Part shown: positions 21,923 through 33,545 of the stretch, piece after piece
How positions within the stretch are numbered: the first letter of the stretch is position 1
Layout of the letters: each line of letters begins with the position of its first letter
NCBI GenBank assembly: GCA_030704615.1
Contig: CM060732.1
Coordinates: forward strand, 79,755,171 to 79,819,170
Source of the DNA: Takakia lepidozioides
Taxonomy: Eukaryota; Streptophyta; Takakiopsida; Takakiales; Takakiaceae
Direction of reading: 5' to 3'
Length of the DNA: 64,000 bases
Notes under the pieces: generated by a model
What the model saw: only the letters and a program-made list of their open reading frames with translations
Told to the model about the DNA's origin: nothing
The model's database searches: none
Translations under genes and position numbers: made by a program

Positions 21923-23634
21923 AGACCATGACAAAGATGAAGACGAGCGAGGACATAGACCATGACCAAGACAAAGACGAGCGAGGAAGACCAAGACATG
22001 CAAAGGAGGAAAGAAGGACAAGGAGGGGAGTGTGATCACACACCCCCCCCGATCTGTAGTGAAGATCCGGCCGTTGTTGATTTCAAATATGAACACGTGT
22101 CGTGCATCCGACACTATGGCCTTTTCGACTTTGAGACGTTAAACCCTAAACCACTTACAATCCTCCAGACAACTAGATGTAGTGATTCACACAACTGACA
22201 TGGATCCGTTAACTTTTTTTCGTTCAAAATTAGGCGAAGGAAACACACTGCAATGATGCCGTGTATGGCTCCGCTTTACATGCATTCTTGGAGAAAATGC
22301 GCATGATGTGTGAGAAGTGAACACAGTGCTCTGCCAAATGATTCAGCAAAAACAAACTCAACTGTAGTGGTTCTCCCATCGCAGAGAAGGGTCCATTCGA
22401 CACCCATCGCACCATGCCAGGTTGAGGTCCTCACACACACACCTACACACCGAGAATTTGCGAACCCACATCAGCTGGGAGAACATGGAAATTACCCCGT
22501 GGATCACATGCAAGCATGAATGAGAAATGGGTTTATGTTACATGGGAGATTTTGGGTGTACCTGCGCGACATGCAACTCTGTCTACATACTCCATAAGTC
22601 GTTGTCCCAAGACCCAAGTGGACAGGGGAGGCCGGTGAGTCTGTACCACAAATGGTAATCATACAGCAGAGGGTACTGCTGCCCAACGTGCAAAAGCCGC
22701 CGGCTGCAGGATGCTAGGCATGCGAACTCGGGCACAACACGCCTCCTCTGCACCCCACTCCGTCCCAACCAGTGCAAAACAACCGTGCATGCATTGACTG
22801 CCCTCTGGCTTTCTCTCCAGGCATTTGGGGGTCTGCGATCTGCTACACGTAAGTGTCTTTGAATGCGACGATCAAAGGATCCGGTCACTTGCAGTTGCCG
22901 TCTCAAGGGCAGCATTGCAAGAATCAGAATTAAGTAAGAAAGGGTGGAAGAAGCTGCAAACAGCAAATGAGTGAAGTGGCAGGGCGATGCTCCATTTTTA
23001 ACATGCTCCCCTTCCCGCCATGGTGATAGAGCCACACAAATGGACTCCCTTCCCGCCACGGTGCAATTTCACGGCAACGGAACGGGATTGTCCGCCGAAA
23101 CGTGATTTGGAGATGGCCTAAGACAAGTGGCGCAGGTTCTGGCCTTGTAGTCAGGTTGTTCACACTTCAATGCACACATTTCATACACATTCAACCATAT
23201 GCCCAAGATCACAACGTCGTCAATCGTGAAAATTGAAATTCCACGTACGTCCTCCGATTCCTCACACACACACGAACTGTAGAGACAGGTCGTTTTCCAG
23301 GATGTCGTTGTTTGAGTCGATTTTGGTCATTTCTCTCAGTGTCTTGTTGAAAAGATTCTAGTTATGATGGGAAGCATCGTGATGGCTTTTAAATGGTTTG
23401 CTGTTGAGTGTAACTTTTCATCATGTTGTGGAATCTACCGGTTGGTATAAAATGTCAACTGTCTTCTCTGCCAAAGGATGTGCGGCTGAACCTTTCAAAT
23501 TGAGATTGCAGGAGGAGGGAATTGACGGTAGTGAAATGGGAGTGGCAGAGCCAAATTGAGGAATCTCTGCAAAGGAGAATCCGGCCCCCTGCAACGGCGT
23601 GCACAAACAGCATTGAAGAGGCTCCCCAACAAAA
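21923..23634. promoter_or_regulatory. Divergent promoter interval of CACTA copy 1
   Basis: About 1.7 kb separate the starts of the TNPA-like (minus) and TNP2 (plus) genes. They probably share this region for regulation. A small Arg-rich frame lies inside (22583-22915). I cannot point to a specific TATA box. Confidence 0.4.
22583..22915 (-). CDS. Small Arg-rich ORF between the divergent CACTA genes, copy 1
   Basis: A 110-codon frame starting MLPLRRQLQVTGSFDRRIQR is open in both CACTA copies (copy 2: 48098-48430), in the interval between the divergent TNPA-like and TNP2 genes. I recognise no domain. Conservation between recent copies is weak evidence, so it may be a chance frame or a leader exon of the TNPA-like gene on the same strand. 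Confidence 0.25.
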   Translation of the reverse strand: MLPLRRQLQVTGSFDRRIQRHLRVADRRPPNAWRESQRAVNACTVVLHWLGRSGVQRRRVVPEFACLASCSRRLLHVGQQYPLLYDYHLWYRLTGLPCPLGSWDNDLWSM

Positions 23635-26600
23635 ATGAGTTCCCCTCGCCCATGCGGAGGACTTCCAATTAATCACCCCTGTAGACAGAACACCCGAGAT
23701 GACAGGTTGTGGGAAAGAGAAGTGGCACGTGCCCGAGCCCTTGGGCTTTCAAGGATGCCATGCCCATGTGAACGTTGTTTGGGCACTACAAGTAGATCTG
23801 AGGACGGTGTGCGCACACATCTCCTTCACCACAAAAGACATGAAGCATTTCGGGTGTGGATTGGAGATGGACCTGCAGACGAAGACGATGAGGAGTGGGC
23901 ACAATTGGACACCCAAGGGAGCCATACAGACAGGCCAGACGAGGACTATGTCATGGGCGCAGGACATGAACCAGGCATGGACGGAGGGGTGGAGATTACT
24001 CGAATGTTGCAGGAAGCATTCCACATCATGGACGATGCTGAAGAGGGGGACGGCGCTGCGACAACTGGGGATGGTGATGACGCAGGAATGAAGGCATTCA
24101 CGTGGGGGAAGGCGTGGAAGGAGGTGGAGATGGAGAATTGAATTCTGCACACATGACACTAGAAGAAGCATGTGTGCCACTGTACGAGGGATGCAAATCC
24201 ACAAAGCTTGCTGCCACCATGCTGTTGATGAACCTGTGCACAACCCACGGTGTCTCAGACCATTTTGTGGACGAGTTGTTCTCTTTGCTTCGGCTGAACT
24301 TGCTTCCACAACCAAATGAAATGCCAAAAAGCTGTCACATGGCCAACCAAATGATTGGGAAGCTCGGCCTCAACTACGTGAAAATACATGCATGTCCAAA
24401 AGGACATGTACTTTTCAGAAGAGAGTACAAGGATGCTATGGAGTGCCCCAAATGCGGTGCAGCCCGATACCATGATGTGGGCAGGTTACAACAGCCAGCC
24501 AAGGTGTTGAGGCACTTTCCCCTTATCCCCCGTCTATTACGAATGTACAAATGCAAGACCATTAGTGAGCTCATGACTTGGCATTCCAGGAATGCCTCAA
24601 ACGATGGTTGGTAAGGCATGTCCCAGATTCCCTTGCATGGAAGCATATAGATGCAACTTGGCCCGATTTTGCCGAGGACCCACGCAATGTGCGATTGGCT
24701 GTATCTACGGATGGAGTAAACCCATACGGATCAAAGAGTTGCACATGGTCCACATGGCCCGTGCAGTTGGTGGCATACAACCTGCCACCATGGTTGACAA
24801 CAAAGAAATTCTTTGTCATGTTGTCTCTCTTGATTCCAGGCAAGGAGTCCGTGACAAATGCAAACATAGATGTGTATTTGCAACCATTGATTGAAGAGCT
24901 ACAGGAACTATGGATTGGAGTTGAAGCTTACGACATTTTGAAACCAGTAGGGCAACGGAGTTTCACCCTCCGTGCCATACTCATGTGGTCAATCCACGAT
25001 TTCCCCGCATATGGCCTTGTTGCGGGTTGCAAGACGAAGGGCTACAAAGGGTGCCCCATTTGTGGGCCCTATGTGGATTCACGGCACTCAAAGCCACTAG
25101 GGAAGACAATATACATGGGGCATCGACGTTACCTTGCAAGAAACCACCCCTACCGACGAGCAGGAAGGCACTTCAATGGATGTGTTGAAAAGAGAATGGC
25201 ACCAAATGCTGTGACACCGGAGGAGACATTGCAATTTGCAAAGGAGAAAGAGGCGTTCATGGAGATTGGAGGGAGAGACGGAAGTAGTGCGGATCCAGCC
25301 ATGGAGCACGGGGTGAAGCGCCGGACAATCCTTTGGGATTTGCCATACTGGAAGGTGCATGAATCCCCCCCCCCCCATTCACTCACTTTCTTTCACATTG
25401 TGCTTCCTGGAATTACCTTTACTGTCAGGAGTCCTTCCACCAACTCCTAAGTCAGTGTAACTACTATGCAGTAGATGTTGAAGTCGTACACCTCACTGTG
25501 GAGAGGATCGTGGAGTTGTTGAAAGCAGAATGTAGTAACATGGACAACTTCTGCCACATATTCTACTTTTTTGCCCATAGAACTTGGTCTCATGGGAGGA
25601 CATTTGGCATTTCAGAACCTCTTGCAAGCGGTACCTCCTGGACCCCATGCATTGTGAGAAGAACTTCTGCGAGAACATTCTGAAGACTATCTTTGGGGAG
25701 AAGGATACGATAAACGTACGAAAGGACATGGAGATTGAAGGGATACGGTCACATCTGTGGCTAAGGCCTGATCCAAATAGACCAGGCAAAGTGCTCATGC
25801 CAGCAGCATCATACGTCCTGACCAAATCAGAGCAAGAGGATTTTTTGAAGACATTGGGAGCCATGAAAGTGCCAACCGGATTCTCGGGTGCTTTCCAAAA
25901 GCATGCCATAAACAAGAAATGGTCGGGGATGAAGTCACATGATCTACACGTGATGATGCAACAGATTTTGCCAGTGTGCATTCGGGGTACGATGGCGCCA
26001 GGTCCTCGAACAGCCATAATGCGTGTAAGTCGAGTGTTTAGGAAGATTTGTGCGAAGGTGTGGGATCCGAGGGACATTACATCGTTGCATGAGGATGTGG
26101 CTATGACCCTATGTTTGCTGGAGAAAGAATTCCCTCCATCATTCTTTGACGTCATGACGCACTTGCTAGTGCATCTTGTAGAGGAGTTGCATGTGTGTGG
26201 GCCCGTAGCCAGCCGGTGGATGTACCCCATGGAGAGGTACATGAAGGATCTGAAGGGGTATGTACGCAACATGGCACGGCCAGAGGGGAGTATGGCGGAG
26301 GGCTACATCCGCGACGAAGCCCTGGGCTTCATGACAGAGTATATGTCTTCATTTGATGCAATACAACGACGGGTGTGGGACGAGAACGAGGAAGAAGGAG
26401 TTGTAGGCGAGGTCCTAGAAGGTGGTGGAACAAAGCGTGCCATGAGCCCGCGCCTTCGGGATGTGGCACATGATTATGTGCTGAACAACACAACAACCAT
26501 GACACCATGGAGACAGTGGGTGCCAACTTACATCCCTCCTGTGCTATTCTTAATGGTCTTTGTATGCTGGAATTACATATATATTGTCACAAGTCATTCC

Positions 26601-27696
26601 GGCCACTATGGGAGTGGGATCGTGTACTAACAGGGTGCTTCAGACGACTACAGAGGGTGTTTCGTAGATCTTGGTTGTTGCTTGCAAGTGATTATGAAGT
26701 AGGCTGCATCACTACAGTGTGCTTGAAAGGACACACACTCTGCATGTGGCATGCATGTACAGCACGGTGTTGGTCAGGGGGACTGAGTTGCAGCTTCTAT
26801 TTGGTTTCTGCCAGAAAGTACGCAGCGGAGAAGGTCCGCCTGAAAACGGAACGGAGTGCATTTGCAAAAGCATGGCGGAGGGGCGGTCGTAGGCGCAGAT
26901 CCCCGGTGGAGTACCCCACAACAGAGGAGCTGCAGCCCTTTACAGTGTGGGTCAGATCTGCAATTGCAGTGTACGCATCAGAGAACGAGGACCCAGATGA
27001 GGGCATGGTGAGTCTGTCATTCCCCCCAGGGCTGATTGCCACTTCGTACCGGTCAATGAAAGCATATGGCAATCACTATAGAGTGGACGATGCCAACACC
27101 AGCCTCCTGGTGACTTATGACAGCGGAGTGGCATCATTTTTTGAACAAGAGAGTAGGAGCTGTGCACGAGATCAGAATCCAATTTCATGCCATGTGCAAT
27201 ATGTAGGAGTGATCAAAGAGATCCTTAAACTAGACTATGGTCTTGTGAAGCCAATTCTATTCCGTTGTTCTGGGGTAAAAGCCAATATGGTAGGAGAGAA
27301 TGCCACCATGAAACGGGATGAGTACGGGTTCCTCCTTGCTGATTTCAGAAAAATGCTACCACAAGATGAAGAGCCATTCATCTTCCCATCGCAAGTTGAG
27401 CAAGTTTTCTTTTCAGATGACACCCATGCGCCGGGATGGAAGGTGGTTCTTCACAAGGACCCCGGGCCAAACGAGTCGTGGCCGACGTCCATGATCTGGA
27501 CCTAGGGGAGAATGCCGACCACGAGGGTCTGAGGGAACCACGAAATCTACCAGATACGGCCGAACCAGTCTCTTTGGAAGGAGCAGTTACCTTTAATGAG
27601 GAAGACATTCCAGGGTTGGTAATTACCGCAAGGCAAATTGCAGATGTGGGTAGTGAAGGGGAAGATTATTTGGATATAGATAGTGAGCCCAGCTGA
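23635..27696 (+). pseudogene. TNP2 transposase, CACTA copy 1
   Basis: The enzyme would cut and join the CACTA ends. Visible in order: an N-terminal transposase-associated zinc-binding domain (DRLWEREVARARALG, MPCPCERCLG) from 23635; a linker with CPKCGAARYHDVG; the Transposase_21 core (24480-25350: HFPLIPRLLRMYKC, VRLAVSTDGVNPYGS, ILMWSIHDFPAYGL, GCPICG); LLDPMHCEKNFCENILKTIF after an intron near 25450-25620; a DUF4218-like region (LTHLLVHLVEELH-type, about 26070-26340); a DUF4216-like region (27040-27480: CHVQYVGVIKEIL, FFSDDTHAPGW); and an acidic C-terminus ending 27696. A one-base loss near 24610 and a frame change near 27460 are specific to this copy. A frame change near 24100-24140 is shared with copy 2. 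Confidence 0.85.
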
Positions 27697-27709
27697 ATCT
27701 CAGTGTCCA

Positions 27710-29510
27710 TTAAGCCAGCAGCTCATAGACGAGAGCTATGCTAAGGACTCTTACTGTCCTTAGAACCCATTTTGTACAGTCCTGCAAGCGCGCAAGGGCG
27801 AGACAGTTAATAGTATCGATAATGTCCCGGTATGTGGTCTGTACTGTCTTGTGAACAAACCTTTTTTTGTTCTGCCAATATTGTTTCTGACATGTGAGGA
27901 GAGGATCGTCTTCATGTACGGGAAGTAGACGTGAATGTGTGCATGCATTTTCTGGCCCAGCTGCATGCTTTCCAGGAACAAAGACCAGTGGAATGGGGGG
28001 TGTCTCCAAAGGAGCAGGACCGAACGACACTTTTTGTGCTTCCCTTGCTTTCCTTCTCACCGTTGTTGCATTCTCCCACCTGCCCAACAGCACACTCTCG
28101 AAGCAATAGCATGACATATGTTGCAACATGGTCTTCTTCACCAGCGAATGAGCTTTTTTGCTACATGTACTGCCACGTCCACATTAACGTTGATCCCTGC
28201 AAGCACTTGGCAAGACACCCCAGAGCCGCAAATCCAGCAACCACCACAAACACATCTAACTGATTGTAGTGACACGAGAATAGCTCACTTGTAGAGGAAT
28301 TGAACCTCCAGCCAAATGAATGGCTCTGCCCCTTGTAGCACAAGTGCGATGCAAAAACAAGGTGAGTACAAAATGAAGAAGCACTTACGAGGTCCCCATC
28401 CCTCGGATGGGCTCCCACTTGTGCTCTGGAACTGTGCAGGCCTGACTAGCACCAAATTGCATGAATCCTAAGCCTGAATGTCAAATGCAGGTTTATGTCG
28501 CGATGCAGCACGCCATCATCTAGCTGTAGTTTCCAGTTTCACTGGTGTCACAACTGCCTTCAAGTCAACATCAAAATTAAGTCCACCTATGCGCAAATCG
28601 CAGAATGTCTCATGACACCATCTGCCGCCGCTGGTTTGGCATGATATGATTGTAGTTCACAACCTTAATGAACGCTTTCAGCCTTGACCTCTTTGCGATC
28701 TTCTTCTGTGACTGCTTCTTCATAAGTTATGAAAGGGAAAAGCAGCTACACATCAAATTCTTGCAAGTACAGGGGGGTACTCAGGCCTCCTTGGGAGAAA
28801 GAGTGCCATAAACACAGACACATCCTTAAATGTAAAAATTGGAGAAGCGAACGTCTGGTGGCAATAACTGCCTAAACCAGAATTATACTCCATTCCAGCG
28901 CACATGTAAAGGGTCGGATGATGACTCGGAATCCCAGTTGGAGATAATGAGACGAATACATGACTATCTTGCGAGTTTCAACTTTCTTGGAGGTAGTTTC
29001 CAGTTTCTCTGGTGTCACAACTGCCTTCAAGCTGGGTTTAGAGGAATTAAGTCCCACTCGCAAATGCAGAATGTCTCCCTCATCTGCGTGGGCAAAATGG
29101 GGTTTGGCATGATATGATTGTAGTTCACAACCAAAGGGCATATTCTTCAGCCTTGACGTCTTTGCGATCTTCTTCTGTGACGCCTTCTGCATAACTTGTG
29201 AAATGGAAAAGCAGCTACACATCAAATTATTGCGATGCCACTCAATGGCACTATGAACGTTTCGAGCATGCTGTCAGAAAACTAGACGGGCAAAAACCCA
29301 ATTCAGCAGCCTCACCTTGCGTGGATACTTGGGAATTGATGCCAGAAGGGCATGCCCGTATGCGCGCTCCATCGTGCCTCCATCCACCACATTCTGTAAA
29401 TGATGAATGACCAAGACCCCGATGTCACACCGTTCTGAGAAGCCACTACGCGCGCTCATAGTATACGAAGGCCTTGCCGTGTCAGGATTTCCATTCCCAC
29501 GTCCCGCCAT
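27710..29510 (-). pseudogene. CACTA third gene, copy 1, function unknown
   Basis: Convergent with TNP2. Starts MAGRGNGNPDTARPSYTMSA at 29510 and continues CDIGVLVIHHLQNVVDGGTM, then a donor-like GGTGAGG. A later exon (about 29220-28980) has SQKKIAKTSRLKNM and AVVTPEKLETTSKKVETRK. The last frame (28141-27710) reads TTYRDIIDTINCLALARLQD and ends ALVYELLA. I recognise no domain. The block at 28980-29220 is repeated in weaker form at about 28500-28755, an internal exon duplication. Because it lies in both element copies at the same place, it is a stable accessory gene of this CACTA family rather than a recent capture. Confidence 0.45.
28500..29222 (-). repeat. Internal tandem exon duplication in the third CACTA gene
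   Basis: Two blocks about 465 bp apart share the words GATGTGTAGCTGCTTTTCC, TCACAGAAGAAGATCGCAAAG and AAGGCAGTTGTGACACCAG (sense of the gene). Both blocks are present in both CACTA copies, so the duplication is older than the element's duplication. Confidence 0.7.
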
Positions 29511-29559
29511 GTCCGACGCAGCACTTGCATCCTTGTCTCTGCCAAGTGGAGGCAACACG

Positions 29560-30155
29560 TATTAAAATATCTATTCCCCCAAGGCCACATTTTGTTTACC
29601 TCTTTTTGTGAAAGCCACGTCAGCAAATGTGCTGCCGAGTCATGGGTGCAATGAATGCGCAGTGGTTCATGGAGTCGTTGAGTCGACTACATATTCAAAC
29701 GGCTGATCCGAATGTCTTCAATTAATCTATCTTCAAGAACACGATACTACGTGATATCATCATCTTCAAGAACACGATACTACGTGATATTGTCGTTGTG
29801 GAGCGAGTCTGGAGCACCTTAGAAATGTCTTGATAATTAGTGTAGTAGTTTCTAGTTGCTTAGAGGGTTTCACAATCAAGCGCATGTAGTGGTGGATCTA
29901 GTAATTTCAGCATTTGTAGTCGCATGTGCAGTAATCACAACCACTTGTAATTTTGGCTTTTTCAAATTTTATGTATTTACGCAATTCGTAAAATAGCCCG
30001 GAATTCTGCTACGACTCCGGAGTCGTTGACCCCACTTCTGTCTGCCGTCTGAAATGCCCCCGTGGGCCCACATTGTCTGTTTCGACTCTCCAGTAGTCCC
30101 GTTTACTACCAAGTGGTTCCCGGAGTGGTCGCGGACATGAAGTCGAATCGGAAAA
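29560..30155. other. CACTA copy 1 right subterminal region
   Basis: Non-coding. A 25-bp unit ATCTTCAAGAACACGATACT occurs twice in tandem at about 29731-29785. This block (about 29690-29910) is missing from copy 2, which instead has a short AT-rich stretch. Confidence 0.5.
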
Positions 30156-30174
30156 GACACGAATGCTTCCAGTG
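30156..30174 (-). repeat. CACTA copy 1 right terminal inverted repeat
   Basis: Read on the minus strand: CACTGGAAGCATTCGTGTC, with one mismatch to the other three ends at the fifth base. Confidence 0.85.
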
Positions 30175-33000
30175 TCACGAATCGGTGATGATCGGTGTCG
30201 ATCATGACAGATTCTTCTAGAGTGGAGCTGCAAAGAACATTGAAACTCATCATGAAAGCACAAGCAGAAGGGAGACGGCATACCAGCTGACCAGGGAAAC
30301 CCCCTTTGACAAAATAGAGGCTGTTCACACAATTCCATGTGCGCAAAACTTCAAACCCTGAAGACTTCAGGTATGATGCCAATGCCCAACGACTATCTTT
30401 GGCACATGACTGAAAAAGCAGAAGTGTCCCTGCACCAGAGAGGAAATTATTACAGAACCCGAACACCCAACTCCAGTAGTTGTCCTCGAATTTGTTCCAG
30501 CCTGACGTCTTGCCCTTTGGAAGAACTTCTAGCACAGCCTGGCCATCCGGGATGTCGAGAATGACAATGTCAGCCGCATATGTTTTCTGCACACCGCACA
30601 CGAAGGTGGGACCAGTGCTCACTTGCAACAGACATGTTTATTTTAAGAACGATGGCAAGAATGTTTTCAAAGAACCAGACTGAAATACTGCCAATGAAAC
30701 TTTCAGAGAAAAAAGAAAGAAACTGAAATTCTCACCAGATTGAGGAATGAGATTATGTTGTCCCAGGTAGGCGAAGGCACCCCAGTGTATCCGCTCTTTC
30801 GACTCTGCATCATTGCCAGCCAACCCTCATTGACAATTTTAATCTCTCCTACCGAATCAGAACGGGAAGGGTGTGGCTTGGCATCGAACACGCACTGAAC
30901 TGTGCGGGTATATCTTCCAGCAGTGAAGTCGTGCCCACTCTCCTTTTCCTTCTCCATCTCCTTTTTTTTCTCCTTCCCCTTGTCCTTTTCCTTCTCCTTC
31001 TCTTTGGACTTGTCTTTGTCCTTTGGCTTTGCTGGTGAGATGGCTATGACATCAGGAGCCTTGTCTTTTGGTTTGCGGCCCGCATTCTTTCCCTTCTGTG
31101 GCGTTCCCTGAGCATCAGGCTCCTTGGCAGCCAATGTTGCTATGTTTCTTTGGTACTGCTCGTCAGTCAGAGGCGCCAGCATCTCAACATTATTGTTCAA
31201 ATATTTCATGTGTTGTTCTTGAAAGGTCGTGTGCTCCGGTGGGCAGTCAAGGTACCAGCCACAGTCTCTGAAGTGAGAATGACTCCAGTCCTTCAATATC
31301 CCTGCACTATACATGGTTGGATCGTTTGCAGGGTCCGACCACATGTCAAGATAGTCTGGAATACCGCTCAGGTGATTTCCTTCCATAAGCACATATTTCG
31401 TGTACCTGTTAAACAGGAGATAAATCCCAACCCACCAAAGCGCGAAGTGAGTAAGATGCAAGTAGCACAGAATGAAAAAAACATGGAATGAAATGGCTCT
31501 GAGAACTACTCCAAGGAGCTCTTAGGACCACGCGACAGTTCTGGCCGTGAATGTCGTCAACGCTATTCAAAAAATTCCATTCAATGATACTGCAAATACA
31601 CCCTAATCCACGTGAATGCAAACTCTCGCTTTGGAACGACACAGACATAGAATTAACAAAATCATTGGATGGAAACTGAATGTCGGCAACGACATTCAAA
31701 AACTCGAGTAAGGAACCCTCCCTAAAAACTCAATGGACATTCAAAACGTACATAACACTAAGGACCTCATAATAACACTGGATGTGAATGGCGTCAACGC
31801 CATTCACAAAATTCCGAACAAGGAACCAATAAATACACCCTAAGCTCCTAATCCATGTAAATTCAAATTGTCGCTGGTGAATGACACAGACATAGAAGTG
31901 AATGTCGTCAACGACATTCACTTTGGATCTCTGATAACACAGCTAATCAAGCCTCAAGATTTCTCGCAAGAGGCAAAAGCATTATAGAACAACTGAATGT
32001 CTGCATTGACATTCAGCAAACTGGAGTGAGGAACCCTCACTGTAAACTCTATGGACATTACAAAAACTTACATAACTCTGAGGACCTCTTAACAACTCTG
32101 GATGTGAATGTCATCAACGCCATTCAGGGACATTATCAATTCTAATCAGGGACACTATAAATACACCCTAAGCTCCTAATCCAGGTGAATTCAAATTCTC
32201 GCTTAAGAATGACTCAGACAAAGAAGTGAATGTCGTCAACGACATTCAATTTGGATCTATGATTACAATCCTTATGAAGCCAAATTATTTCCCAAAAAGT
32301 GCAGTAGAGTTTCCAGTATGATATTGCACCTGTACACAACTCGCATCATGGCCCACTCTCCTCCAACCTAACTGTCAAAGTCGCTGGACCGTAAAATGTT
32401 TCCATCTTTGGAGAACTCTCGGAAAAAACAGTATCTCCAGGTGAGACCTCTCCACTTCCTTATGTATGCCTCCAATGACATTTGGGGAGGGGAAACAATC
32501 GAAATGTTCAAGTCCTTCAAAGTCTGATCCAGCACAATGACGACGCGCTTTTCGAGCTGCAAATTGTATATTTGTCAATATTACAAATAAGATACCCATC
32601 ACATAATTGAAGAAAAGAAAACGGCTTATTTGAATACACACCTGACTCCAAAATGTAGCCTTGTGGAGCCAGTTATCAAACACCAAATCACTGATTCCTT
32701 CCACCTTTGTGCCAGGCTGTATGGTGCTCTTTGGGAACTGATTCAAGTCCTTTACTGTCTGATCTGAGTTCCATATCTCCAGCCACCTTATTTTTGTTTG
32801 TGGGTCGACCATGGATATGGCCAGCCGGTGCAATTTCTCCTGCTGCATCTCCGGATGCACATGCTTGTCATAGTGAGATTTGATGTGCTGAAGGAACTCA
32901 GAACCAAGTCCAGGATCTACTATTCTAAGCTGCTTTCCGAAGGATCGAGGGTCCAGGAGTCCAAGGTTGCATGGGGGGGTCAGCGAAAGGGGATCAATTA
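30175..33000 (-). pseudogene. DNA-methyltransferase-like gene, cut by CACTA copy 1
   Basis: Minus strand. Inferred exons: about 32985-32642 (QLRIVDPGLGSEFLQHIKSH ... DNWLHKATFWSQ), 32556 to about 32385 (LEKRVVIVLDQTLKDLNISI), 31405-30736 (YTKYVLMEGNHLSGIPDYLD, then a long Lys/Glu linker) and 30620-30175. The last exon resembles the core of N4/N6-type DNA methyltransferases: AADIVILDIPDG at the motif IV position, then WSWVFGFCNNFLSGAGTLLL and YLKSSGFEVLRTWNCVNSLY. Motif IV is normally (D/N)PP(Y/F/W); here it is DIPD, so activity is doubtful or specificity differs. CACTA copy 1 begins after about 150 residues of this exon, removing the expected FxGxG region. The acceptor of the last exon is unclear. 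The fold call is from pattern only. Confidence 0.5.
31549..32247. repeat. Array of seven 20-bp palindromes, about 113 bp apart
   Basis: Seven copies of GAATGTCGTCAACGACATTC or close variants start at 31549, 31678, 31786, 31900, 31995, 32106 and 32228. Spacings are 129, 108, 114, 95, 111 and 122 bases. The arms are 9 bp with a 2-bp centre; 31786 and 31900 have perfect arms, and some arm changes are compensated (GGC/GCC at 31786). The array lies in the intron between methyltransferase-like exons. Part of the regularity comes from longer tandem repeats of about 320-350 bp, each carrying two or three sites. Confidence 0.9.
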
Positions 33001-33190
33001 TGGGATCAGTGATCAGGGACTTCGGACACTCAGGGTACCAGGGGATCAGGACAAGCACATGTTTGATCCGACAATGTGATTTTTATCGGCCTTTCATTGG
33101 CCATAGGAGGGGTCATGTATTCCCCTTTCATTGCCTTCACCGGATCTGCATGAGGGGTTTCAGTCAAAGGGGATCAGGGGATCATGAGCA
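32940..33190 (+). repeat. GGGATC-rich repeat, copy L
   Basis: Contains GGTTGCATGGGGG, then AAAGGGGATCAATTATGGGA, then GATCCGACAATG, and a second unit TGCATGAGGGG...AAAGGGGATCAGGGG. The same words occur in inverted orientation at 40825-41003, with related clusters at 56510-56900 and 58450-59160. It lies at the 5' edge of the methyltransferase-like gene. Confidence 0.7.
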
Positions 33191-33279
33191 GGGAGCACTT
33201 ATCACAGATTCATACTTGTATCTGATTTTGTGGTGGTCCTATTGTGGTGTTGTAGTGGCCTTGCTAATGCCGTTTTGTG

Positions 33280-33545
33280 GATGGTTCAGGCATACGTTCC
33301 CAGGGGTGCCGGTTTTCCTGTGCCTTTGGCATGTTCAAAGGGCCTAGCTGAGGAATGCCATCGAGAAGATCAAGGATGCCTAGTTAAGGGCCGATGTCTT
33401 GCAAGGTATGGGTGACATCATGTACAATAAAGGTGGTCCCATTGGTGACTCTTCGCAGACCTGGGCTGTGTTTAGATTGTATGAGTTACAAACAAAGTAT
33501 CCCGCATCTAAACTGTTCTTCTTGTATATCCACAAATCAACGACG
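33280..33545 (+). pseudogene. MULE-2 transposase, C-terminal fragment
   Basis: After an acceptor-like GGTTCAG the frame reads FPGVPVFLCLWHVQRA, stop, LRNAIEKIKDA, stop, then LQGMGDIMYNKGGPIGDSSQ and LYELQTKYPASKLF. In MULE transposases the CLWHVQRAW block follows the second catalytic Asp, so this is the continuation of the exon found at 56179-56378 and 15538-15737. Both TAG codons are single-base changes from sense codons. Its strand is opposite to the N-terminal half at 56-58 kb. Confidence 0.7.

Larger units (their letters stand above)
15789..30174 (+). mobile_element. CACTA (En/Spm) transposon, copy 1
   Basis: A 14.4-kb element with terminal inverted repeats CACTAGAAGCATTCGTGTC (15789-15807; right end 30156-30174, where one base differs, CACTG). 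It carries a TNP2 transposase (plus), a TNPA-like gene (minus, divergent), a third gene (minus) and a nested LINE piece. The 3-bp flanks do not match (CTG at 15786-15788, TCA at 30175-30177), unlike copy 2. Sequence identity with copy 2 continues about 280 bp beyond the left end but stops at the right end. About 245 bp near 29.7-29.9 kb are specific to this copy. All three genes carry frame breaks, so the copy is not expected to be autonomous. Confidence 0.9.

Noticed and set aside
30736-31405. Lys/Glu-rich run as a separate structural protein
   Set aside because: It lies within an exon whose two ends join neighbouring methyltransferase-like exons, so it is a linker.
31549-32247. Regularly spaced identical 20-bp units looked like a CRISPR array
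   Set aside because: Spacing is about 113 bp, units are palindromic and variable, intervening sequences are themselves repeats, there are no cas genes, and the context is eukaryotic intron.
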